DNA from: an uncultured Collinsella sp.
GTDB lineage: Bacteria; Actinomycetota; Coriobacteriia; Coriobacteriales; Coriobacteriaceae
Assembly: GCA_902478765.1 (NCBI GenBank)
Contig: CABSMN010000056.1
Span: 1-6,949 of the forward strand
Direction of reading: 5' to 3'
Length of the DNA stretch: 6,949 bases
Every line of letters begins with the position of its first letter. The first letter of the stretch is position 1. The notes below the pieces were generated by a model that saw only the letters and a program-made list of their open reading frames with translations, ran no database searches and was not told where the DNA came from. Position numbers and translations under genes: made by a program. Of this stretch, positions 1 to 6,151 are shown in pieces.

Positions 1-3
1 GCT

Positions 4-36
4 TCGTCGGCAGCGTCAGATGTGTATAAGAGACAG
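4..36 (+). other. Nextera transposase adapter (artefact)
   Basis: This is the Illumina Nextera read-1 adapter, not genomic DNA. It begins TCGTCGGCAGCGTC and ends with the 19-base Tn5 mosaic end AGATGTGTATAAGAGACAG at 18-36. The three bases before it (1-3) are probably the tail of an index or barcode. Translation of this stretch creates false peptide ends, such as LSLIHI added to the C-terminus of YggS and MCIRDS or MYKRQ starts on the plus strand. Genomic sequence begins at 37. Confidence 0.98.
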
Positions 37-585
37 CTTATTCCCCCGGGGCGCCATAGTCATAAGCCCCTGCACGCAAATTCCCTCAAGTTCCGCAAGC
101 TCACCCGCGGCGGCGCGAATCTCATCGGGCGAAAAGCCTCCCTTCGACTCCTCACCACTCACATTGACCTCAATGAGCACACGCTGGGGGCCGGCGAGCT
201 CGCCTGCCTCAATCTTGCGGACAGCACGGCTCGAGATCGCCTGCGCCAGATGCAGCGAACCCACCGAGTGAATCAGCTCGGCTGAGCCCAGCACCGCATT
301 GATCTTATTGGTCTGCAGGTTGCCGATCATATCGAAGCGCACCTCGGGCAGCTCCGGATGCTCCGCCAGACCCGTGAGCTTGCGAACCAGCTCCTGCGGG
401 CGGTTCTCGGCAAAATGGCGATACCCCGCCTGGATGGCGGCAACGGTCTCATCGACACCAACGGTCTTGGACACGGCAATGAGGCTCGCGGCGTCGTGGG
501 GACGGCCCGCGCGATCGAGCGCCGCATAAAAACGTTCCAGAATCTGCTCGCGGCGAGCGCGCATCAAGTCCAAATAGTTATCCAT
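37..585 (-). CDS. yggS: YggS/YlmE family PLP-binding protein, 3' end missing
   Basis: This is a pyridoxal-phosphate-binding protein of the YggS/PROSC (YlmE) family, a cytosolic single-domain TIM-barrel protein that governs vitamin B6 and amino/keto-acid homeostasis and has no firmly established enzymatic reaction. The start is the ATG at 585, because GGAGG lies 9 bases upstream at 595-599. The 183 residues present include the PLP-lysine motif IAVSK (Lys40), FAENRPQEL (family FGEN.VQE), IGNLQTNK (family IG.LQ.NK), IHSVGS, the VNVSGEESKGGF block and GLMTMAP. The family is usually about 220-240 residues, so roughly the last 45 are lost where genomic sequence ends at 37. The frame then runs into adapter, which would add six false residues. 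Homologues commonly sit beside pgeF and sepF near ftsZ; here phoU is the upstream neighbour. Family assignment is firm. Confidence 0.95.
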
Positions 586-594
586 TGCCAATCG

Positions 595-599
595 CCTCC
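595..599 (-). promoter_or_regulatory. yggS ribosome binding site
   Basis: GGAGG on the minus strand lies 9 bases before the ATG at 585. It decides the start: the frame stays open upstream to 669, but that longer version would begin inside the phoU-yggS hairpin and has no such site. Confidence 0.8.
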
Positions 600-635
600 G
601 CTGACAGCCAAACAAGTAGTCCCATGCTAACGCAA

Positions 636-667
636 GAGCGCGGCCCCGCATGTGCAAGGCCGCGCTC
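636..667 (-). terminator. Strong hairpin between phoU and yggS, possible terminator
   Basis: A perfect 10-base-pair GC-rich stem (636-645 with 658-667, GAGCGCGGCC arms) encloses a 12-base loop. It lies 38 bases past the phoU stop and 51 bases before the yggS start. On the minus strand the stem is followed by TTGCGTTAGC, a poor U-tract, so termination may be partial or the stem may protect the 3' end of the phoU message. I see no convincing yggS promoter between it and the yggS start, so read-through is possible. Confidence 0.6.
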
Positions 668-704
668 ACTTAGGTATTTACAATCTTTCGACGAACGGGG
701 TTAC

Positions 705-1562
705 TTACTCCTCGTCGTCCTCGCCATCGTCCTCATCCTCAAGATGATCGAGCAGGTAGCGAAGACCCTCGCTGACCTCGTTAACGGGCACCTTGGCAAC
801 GTAGCGTGCATCGACGGCGGGCCTCATGATAACACCCTCGCCCGAAGGCACGCGCATGCTCTCGAGCTCATCCTCATCAGTGCAGGCGATATCACCGGCA
901 GTCATACGCTGTCCGGTCAGCAGGAAGGTCAGACGGCAGGCGGCATCGATGGAAATCGAGGCGATACGATCAAGGTAGCGCGAGACCATGATGGCGCGGC
1001 GCAGGTCATCGTAGTTGCTGTCGTCGTCCATAAACTCGCCGGCGTCCATGCGGTTAAAGGTACGGAAGAACTTCTCATAGGCAGCGTGCACCGGCTCGTC
1101 CTCGACGGCCAGGTTGCAGATGATGGACATGTCGTTGGCGACCAGAGCGGAGATCGAGGAACCAAGCACCTGGTAGACGGCCTCGGCCTCGGCATCAACC
1201 AAGGTCACAAGCTCCTGAGGCAGCGAGATATCGGCCTTGACCATGTGGCTGGCGGCACGGCAGATCTGACGGACCTTATCGGTCATGCGTTGCAGGTTAA
1301 AGTCGACGTAGATGATCGTCTGAAGCAGGCGGAAGTCGGAGGCGACCGGTGACTGCGTGGCGATCAGGTTGTAGCAGACGGCCTCCAGGTTGGCGCAGCG
1401 TGCGTCAATCGAAAGCGTGCGCTTCTTGGTCTTGGTGGCGAGCTTGCGGTCGTCGGTCAAATAGGCCTTAACGGCATCGTGGAGGGCCAGATCGACGGCC
1501 TCGTAGATGCTCAGCATCTCGTGACGGGCCTCGATGAGCTGACGGGAAAACAGTTTGCGCAT
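705..1562 (-). CDS. phoU: PhoU-family phosphate transport regulator with acidic C-terminal extension
   Basis: PhoU is a cytosolic helical-bundle protein that couples the Pst transporter to PhoR-type signalling and limits phosphate uptake. The 285 residues hold two PhoU repeats (about 1-110 and 115-218). The start at 1562 is supported by GGAG (1569-1572), 6 bases away. The metal-binding motifs E/DxxxD of the family are altered: the first reads Q91-R-M-T-D95 and the second D198-R-I-A-S202, where ERIGD is usual. Residues 219-285 extend past the usual end of the fold (relatives are about 215-240 residues) and finish in an acidic run, EDEDDGEDDEE. It is last in the pst series, separated from pstB by 92 bases. 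Identity rests on the bundle pattern, the RYLDRI and DFRLLQTI segments and position after pstB. Whether it still binds metal is uncertain. Confidence 0.9.
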   Translation of the reverse strand: MRKLFSRQLIEARHEMLSIYEAVDLALHDAVKAYLTDDRKLATKTKKRTLSIDARCANLEAVCYNLIATQSPVASDFRLLQTIIYVDFNLQRMTDKVRQICRAASHMVKADISLPQELVTLVDAEAEAVYQVLGSSISALVANDMSIICNLAVEDEPVHAAYEKFFRTFNRMDAGEFMDDDSNYDDLRRAIMVSRYLDRIASISIDAACRLTFLLTGQRMTAGDIACTDEDELESMRVPSGEGVIMRPAVDARYVAKVPVNEVSEGLRYLLDHLEDEDDGEDDEE

Positions 1563-1582
1563 GGTTCACTCCAATCAGTTGG

Positions 1583-1603
1583 GTGCGGTCATGCCGCCCG
1601 CAC
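1583..1603 (-). repeat. Inverted repeat in phoU leader
   Basis: Six-base arms GTGCGG (1583-1588) and CCGCAC (1598-1603) flank a 9-base spacer. A shorter alternative pairing GCGG/CCGC uses the same bases. It lies about 20 bases upstream of the phoU start, just before the ribosome binding site, so it could affect phoU translation. No regulator is recognisable. Confidence 0.35.
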
Positions 1604-1616
1604 AGTGAATACGCAC

Positions 1617-1629
1617 CGGACCAGGTCCG
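1617..1629 (-). repeat. Perfect palindrome in the pstB-phoU gap
   Basis: CGGACC-A-GGTCCG is a perfect 13-base palindrome with a single central base. It lies 25 bases past the pstB stop. As RNA it would form a 5-base-pair stem with a 3-base loop and no U-tract after it, so it is not a standard terminator. It could be an operator or an RNA processing or stability element. Its function is unknown. Confidence 0.35.
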
Positions 1630-1654
1630 ATCGGATTGGGACTAGTCGCACCGA

Positions 1655-2458
<804 letters not shown>

Positions 2459-2470
2459 GGGACTCCTTAA

Positions 2471-3376
2471 CTAGCGACGCTTGCGCGACAGGAAGCGCGC
2501 AAACAGGTTGAAGGCCAGAATGATCACCATCAGCAAGAGCGCGGTGCCATAGGCTGCGTTCATGTTGATGCCGTCGTTGGCAAGCAGGTACAGGTGAACC
2601 GTCATGGGGCGGCCGGAATCGAGCGGCGAAATAGGTAGATTGATGGCCTGGCCCATGGTGTAGAGCACCACCGCGGTCTCGCCAATGGCACGGCCGATGG
2701 CGAGGACGATACCCGTGGCAATACGGCCAAAGGCAGAAGGAAGCACGATCTTGGAGACGACCTGCCACTTGGTGGCGCCCAGGCCGTACGCACCCCACCG
2801 GATATAGCGCGGAACGGCGCGAATGGCCTCTTCGGTGGTGCGCATGACGATGGGAAGCATCAAGAGCGCGAGTGCCAGGGCGGCCGAGACCATCGAAAGG
2901 CCCAGACCCATAGCCTCGACAAACAAGGCGTAGCCAAACAGGCCCATAACGATGGAGGGCACCGAGGCCAAAGCGTCAGCAGCGTAGCGAATGAGCTCGA
3001 CGACCTTGCCCTGCTTGGCGTACTCGGCCAGATAGACGGCTGCCAGCACAGCGATCGGCGTGCAGATAAGCATGGCGAGTGCCGTCACATAGACGGTCGA
3101 GACGATTGTGGGCCAAATTCCGCCCTCGGCGTTGACGCCCTGGGGCCAACCGAAGATAAAGTCGAGTGAGATATGCGGCAGGCCGTTAATGACCACGTAG
3201 GCGATGATAGCGACCAGCACCAGCGTGGTGATGTATGCCGCGGCACGGAACACGCCAAGCATGATCTTGTTGGACAGGTCCTTGTTGATGCGGCCCTTCT
3301 TGCCGTGGGAAAGGGCACGCTTGATGCGCTCGCGCGACGAGGTCGTATCGACCGTCGTGTCAACGGAATCGGACAT
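2471..3376 (-). CDS. pstA: Phosphate ABC transporter permease PstA
   Basis: PstA is one of the two integral-membrane subunits that form the phosphate channel. The 301 residues begin with a hydrophilic, charged cytosolic tail (about 1-40), followed by about six hydrophobic segments near 44-64, 90-116, 136-156, 160-178, 217-241 and 274-294. The EAA-type loop that docks PstB is visible as GAYGLGATKW (195-204) leading to VLPSAFGRI, then the PstA/PstC-type AIGRAIGETA (226-235). The ATG at 3376 lies 3 bases past the pstC stop, with AGGGGG at 3383-3388 overlapping the end of pstC, so the two are probably translated together. It is distinguished from PstC by position and by PstA-like segments such as LASVPSIVMGLFGY. 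Confidence 0.96.
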   Translation of the reverse strand: MSDSVDTTVDTTSSRERIKRALSHGKKGRINKDLSNKIMLGVFRAAAYITTLVLVAIIAYVVINGLPHISLDFIFGWPQGVNAEGGIWPTIVSTVYVTALAMLICTPIAVLAAVYLAEYAKQGKVVELIRYAADALASVPSIVMGLFGYALFVEAMGLGLSMVSAALALALLMLPIVMRTTEEAIRAVPRYIRWGAYGLGATKWQVVSKIVLPSAFGRIATGIVLAIGRAIGETAVVLYTMGQAINLPISPLDSGRPMTVHLYLLANDGINMNAAYGTALLLMVIILAFNLFARFLSRKRR

Positions 3377-3379
3377 AGC

Positions 3380-4306
3380 CTACCCCCTCTTCTTCTTGGA
3401 AATCAGACGGACGATGCCCACCAGCGTGGCGGAGATGATAAACAGGACCACGCCCATGCCGAACAGCGCCGAGCGATGCAGACCCGAGGAATAGCTCATG
3501 TCGAGCGCGATCTGGCTCGTGAGCGTCGAGATAGGGCTCGCAATGCTGTCGGGAATAACCGGGGCATTACCCACGACCATGAGCACGGCCATGGTCTCTC
3601 CGATGGCACGGCCCATACCCAGCACGATGGCATCCACGATACCCAGCTTAGCGGCAGGTAATACGACCTTATAGATGGTCTGCCACTTGGTGGCGCCCAT
3701 GGCATACGACGCCTCGCGAATACCCATGGGAATGGAATTGAGGGCATCGATGGTAAGCGTCGTAATGGTGGGCACGATCATAATGGCGAGCACGAACCAC
3801 GCCGTCAGCGCACCAAAACCAAGACCGCCTGTCAGTTGCGCGATAAACGGACGGATGATGATCATTCCAAAGAAGCCATAGATGATAGAAGGGATGCCGG
3901 CCAACAGGTCAACGGCAGGGCTGATAAGCTTGCGCACGCGCTTGCCGGCGATCTCGACCAGGTACACGGCCGTACCCACACCTAGCGGCACGCCCATGGC
4001 GAGCGCACCGACGGTCACCAGACCCGAGCCGGCAAGCAGCGACATGATGCCGTAGTGGCCCTCAGAGGGCGCCCACGTAAAGCTAAAGAAGTCCGCCAGA
4101 CCGATGTCGGTAAAGACGGGCAGCGCCGAGTACGTGGTAAAGACAAAAATCAAGATGACGGTAACGACCGCCAAGAACGCGCAGGCAAAGAAGATCCACT
4201 GCAGCGCTTTCTCCTTGATATAGGTACTGCGCGATACGAGCGCCAGCTCGCGCTTCTTGGGCGCCTGAGCATTCTGCTCAGTCTGGGAGTTTTCCTGTGC
4301 TTCCAT
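3380..4306 (-). CDS. pstC: Phosphate ABC transporter permease PstC
   Basis: PstC pairs with PstA in the membrane to form the phosphate translocation path. I choose the ATG at 4306 (308 residues), which has GGGGAG at 4315-4320, 8 bases upstream. A GTG at 4315 in the same frame would overlap that site. After a polar N-terminus (1-30) there are about six membrane segments, near 36-58, 88-118, 133-155, 165-185, 222-246 and 279-301. The EAA loop is EASYAMGATKW (198-208) followed by VVLPAA, then GMGRAIGETMAV (230-241). LLAGIPSIIYGFFG (134-147) is typical of PstC. The start lies one base past the pstS stop, an arrangement suited to coupled translation. The C-terminus is basic (KKKRG), as expected for a cytosolic end. 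Confidence 0.96.
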   Translation of the reverse strand: MEAQENSQTEQNAQAPKKRELALVSRSTYIKEKALQWIFFACAFLAVVTVILIFVFTTYSALPVFTDIGLADFFSFTWAPSEGHYGIMSLLAGSGLVTVGALAMGVPLGVGTAVYLVEIAGKRVRKLISPAVDLLAGIPSIIYGFFGMIIIRPFIAQLTGGLGFGALTAWFVLAIMIVPTITTLTIDALNSIPMGIREASYAMGATKWQTIYKVVLPAAKLGIVDAIVLGMGRAIGETMAVLMVVGNAPVIPDSIASPISTLTSQIALDMSYSSGLHRSALFGMGVVLFIISATLVGIVRLISKKKRG

Positions 4307-4307
4307 G

Positions 4308-5144
4308 CTACTCACTCCCCTTCTCGTCGTTGGTGACGGGAATAAAGCCCGCCTCGCGAATCTGCTTGTCCATCTTTTCGGACGTCACGTAGTCGATGTA
4401 ATCCTGCGCCTGCTGCGAAGGAGCACCCTTCACAAAGAAGTAAAGGTCGCGCGAGATGGGATAGCCGCCGCTCGCGACCGTCTTCTCGGACGCCTCAACA
4501 TGATTGACCGAGACGGCCTTGACCGAGGTCTTGGCGTTGAGGCTATCGACAAAGCCCAGCGAAATGTAGCCGATGGCCCCGCGCGAACGAGATACCACGT
4601 CGCGCACCTGGCCCGTGCCCGAAAGAACGGCCGAGCGGCGATCGAACGAGGTGCCGTCCATCACGATGGTGCGGAAGGCCTCACGCGTACCAGACGCCTC
4701 GTCTCGGTTGATGACCTGGATTTTCAGGTCCTCTCCGCCGACTTCCTTCCAGTTGGTGATCTTGCCGGCGTAAATATCGCGGAGCTGCTCGGTCGAGAGG
4801 TTATCGACCGGGTTATCGTCGTTCACGATGACCGCGATACCGTCGTGGGCAATTACGATGGGGGTCAGGCCCAGATCCTGTTCGTCGGCATTGAGCCCAC
4901 GGGAGGAGCTGGCGATATCGGCCGTTCCGGCGCTGACGGCCTCGATGCCAGCGGAAGAACCCAAACCGGAAACGAGCACGTCGATGCCGGTCTCCTCCTT
5001 AAAGCCCTCGGCCGCAATCTCGGCGATAGGAAGGCAGGTCGTGGAGCCGGCCACGGTAATGGAAGAGGTAGAAGATCCCGAAGAACAGGCGCACAGCGTA
5101 AGCGTAAGCACAGCGGCGCTCAGGACCGATACGATCTTTCTCAT
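4308..5144 (-). CDS. pstS: Phosphate-binding lipoprotein PstS
   Basis: PstS is the extracellular, lipid-anchored phosphate receptor that delivers phosphate to PstCA. The 278 residues begin with a lipoprotein signal: charged MRK, a hydrophobic core, and lipobox LCAC with Cys20 as the predicted lipidation site. Cys18 at the -2 position is unusual but tolerable. The mature part has a short Ser-rich linker and the phosphate-binding signatures GSTT (33-36), SSRG (80-83), AHDG (99-102) and RDEASGTR (147-154). The ATG at 5144 shares four bases (ATGA) with the pgeF stop, and I see no good ribosome binding site in front of it, so translation probably depends on pgeF. It is followed by pstC after one base. 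The family call is firm. Confidence 0.96.
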   Translation of the reverse strand: MRKIVSVLSAAVLTLTLCACSSGSSTSSITVAGSTTCLPIAEIAAEGFKEETGIDVLVSGLGSSAGIEAVSAGTADIASSSRGLNADEQDLGLTPIVIAHDGIAVIVNDDNPVDNLSTEQLRDIYAGKITNWKEVGGEDLKIQVINRDEASGTREAFRTIVMDGTSFDRRSAVLSGTGQVRDVVSRSRGAIGYISLGFVDSLNAKTSVKAVSVNHVEASEKTVASGGYPISRDLYFFVKGAPSQQAQDYIDYVTSEKMDKQIREAGFIPVTNDEKGSE

Positions 5145-5941
5145 AGCATCACGCCGATCGCAGCATGGCGCCCACAGGTGCCGCCCTCGTTACGGTAGGA
5201 ATAAAAGCGGTCGTTCTGACGCACGGTCGAAAGCTGGGTATCCACGATATTATCCGCGTCGACACCGACATCTACCAGCGCCTCGCGAATGGCAGCGGAA
5301 AGATCGAGCATGCGAGAGGTACTCGCATCGATGCAAGAGAACTCGGCGGCAAAGCGATCCATGAGTTCCTGGGATACCTCATATTCGTCACCCAAGATAT
5401 GGGGGCCGATATAGGCGGAAACGCCGCTCGCATCGCAACCGGCAGCATCGCAAAGCGCCTGGCACGCCTTGGCGGAAATGCGTGCAATCGTGCCCTTCCA
5501 ACCGGAGTGCACCACGGCAAATCCGCCAGGGGCCACCAGCACCACGGGAACGCAGTCGGCAAAGCAGAGCAGCACGGGTACGTTATGCGCCGTACAGACG
5601 ATGGCATCGCAGCCCTCGGCAATCTGCTCGCGGACGTCCTCAAGGTCATCGGCGCCGTTCGAGGTCACCGCAACGATATGGTCACCATGGACCTGATTGG
5701 GAACGAGCAGGTTGTGCTCGCACTCGGCGGCACCCATAGCCTCGAGCGCGCGACGACGATTTTCTTGAACAGCAAAGGGATCATCGCCAACATGCGAGCC
5801 CAAGTTGAGTGAGGAGTACGCATCTTCGGAAACACCACCGGCGCGCTCGGTGAAGGCAAAGCGAACATCGGATGTCGCGCCTTCCACCAACGTAACTCCA
5901 TCATGGTCGACACGCGAAACTTTGTCCGCACGTGCTGCCAT
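5141..5941 (-). CDS. pgeF: PgeF/YfiH/LACC1-family purine nucleoside phosphorylase
   Basis: This family (YfiH, YlmD, human FAMIN/LACC1, formerly multicopper polyphenol oxidase or DUF152) consists of cytosolic enzymes. Members have been shown to have purine nucleoside phosphorylase and adenosine deaminase activity, and E. coli PgeF affects peptidoglycan composition. In the 266 residues from ATG 5941, the zinc-site residues are all present: His in NQVHGD (residue 85), Cys in ADCVPV (130) and His in VHSGWKG (145). Other family blocks are GCDAIVCT, YIGPHILGDEYEV and FYSYRNEGGTCGRHAA near the C-terminus. The start is set by AGGAGG (5949-5954), 7 bases upstream; a GTG at 5962 would swallow that site. 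Its stop overlaps the pstS start, placing it first in the phosphate operon. ftsZ upstream is cut off by a terminator. Family is certain; the exact substrate is not. Confidence 0.95.
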   Translation of the reverse strand: MAARADKVSRVDHDGVTLVEGATSDVRFAFTERAGGVSEDAYSSLNLGSHVGDDPFAVQENRRRALEAMGAAECEHNLLVPNQVHGDHIVAVTSNGADDLEDVREQIAEGCDAIVCTAHNVPVLLCFADCVPVVLVAPGGFAVVHSGWKGTIARISAKACQALCDAAGCDASGVSAYIGPHILGDEYEVSQELMDRFAAEFSCIDASTSRMLDLSAAIREALVDVGVDADNIVDTQLSTVRQNDRFYSYRNEGGTCGRHAAIGVML

Positions 5942-5948
5942 ACTAAAG

Positions 5949-5954
5949 CCTCCT
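5949..5954 (-). promoter_or_regulatory. pgeF ribosome binding site (decides the start)
   Basis: A consensus AGGAGG lies 7 bases before the ATG at 5941. The upstream in-frame GTG (5962) would place this site inside the coding region, so the shorter protein beginning MAARADK is preferred. Confidence 0.9.
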
Positions 5955-5969
5955 AATAACACAAGTACC

Positions 5970-5982
5970 GCGGCATCGCCGC
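5970..5982 (-). repeat. Small hairpin in the pgeF leader
   Basis: GCGGC-GAT-GCCGC on the minus strand is a perfect 5-base-pair stem with a 3-base loop, 15 bases upstream of the pgeF ribosome binding site. It lacks a U-tract, so it is not a terminator. It may be leader structure or chance in GC-rich DNA. Confidence 0.35.
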
Positions 5983-5983
5983 T

Positions 5984-6006
5984 ACAGCCAGCGTTTATAC
6001 GGCTGT
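5984..6006 (-). promoter_or_regulatory. Dyad spanning a TATAAA (-10-like) element upstream of pgeF
   Basis: Arms ACAGCC (5984-5989) and GGCTGT (6001-6006) are perfect inverted repeats separated by 11 bases. Between them, on the minus strand, lies TATAAA (5999-5994), a 5-of-6 match to a -10 box, about 50 bases before the pgeF start. No good -35 element is found at 16-18 bases, so if this is a promoter it would need an activator or be repressed by a dyad-binding protein. The call is tentative. Confidence 0.35.
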
Positions 6007-6046
6007 CATACTTCTCTAAAAGGATACCTGCTGCGCTGGAGGCAAT

Positions 6047-6064
6047 CGTAAAGGGAACGTAAAG
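6047..6064 (-). promoter_or_regulatory. Candidate Pho box: tandem CTTTACG repeat with 11-base period
   Basis: On the minus strand the 7-base unit CTTTACG occurs twice (6064-6058 and 6053-6047), with starts exactly 11 bases apart. PhoB/PhoP-type response regulators bind tandem direct repeats of this period, and TTTACG matches 5 of 6 positions of the B. subtilis PhoP half-site TT(A/C/T)A(C/T)A. It lies about 106 bases upstream of pgeF, after the ftsZ terminator, in the only sizeable gap before the pgeF-pst genes. The exact repeat and period are seen directly; regulator binding is inferred. Confidence 0.4.
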
Positions 6065-6092
6065 AGATTGGAGGTTCTAGTTTACAAAGTCG

Positions 6093-6125
6093 AAATAAAA
6101 AGGGCGCGTCCATACGGACACGCCC
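6093..6125 (-). terminator. Intrinsic terminator of ftsZ
   Basis: The stem pairs 6102-6111 with 6116-6125 (nine pairs and one C/A mismatch) around the 4-base loop 6112-6115. On the minus strand it is followed directly by TTTTTATTT. It begins 26 bases past the ftsZ stop. This is a standard rho-independent terminator and separates ftsZ from the pgeF-pst unit. Confidence 0.88.
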
Positions 6126-6151
6126 CTGTGCACAACAATGCAAAGAACGAC

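Noticed and set aside
586..669. Longer yggS start at 669
   Set aside because: It would begin within the phoU-yggS hairpin; the ATG at 585 has a good ribosome binding site and matches the family N-terminus.
585..1352. 255-codon plus-strand open frame opposite phoU
   Set aside because: It is antisense to a well-recognised phoU gene, has no family resemblance, and is explained by high-GC codon bias.
4307..4315. GTG start at 4315 for pstC
   Set aside because: It overlaps the ribosome binding site used by the ATG at 4306 and has no site of its own at a proper distance.
4305..5198. 297-codon plus-strand open frame opposite pstS
   Set aside because: It is a shadow of pstS and runs past its ends without a recognisable domain. 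The motif-rich minus strand is clearly the coding one.
5165..5812. 215-codon plus-strand open frame opposite pgeF
   Set aside because: It is antisense to pgeF, with no ribosome binding site or family match.
5942..5962. GTG start at 5962 for pgeF
   Set aside because: The extra seven codons consist of the ribosome binding site region AGGAGG that serves the ATG at 5941.
6003..6021. E. coli-type Pho box (CTGTCATA) on the plus strand
   Set aside because: Only one half-site is good; the next unit 11 bases on is CTCTAA, and the orientation is opposite to the genes. The CTTTACG pair is the better candidate.
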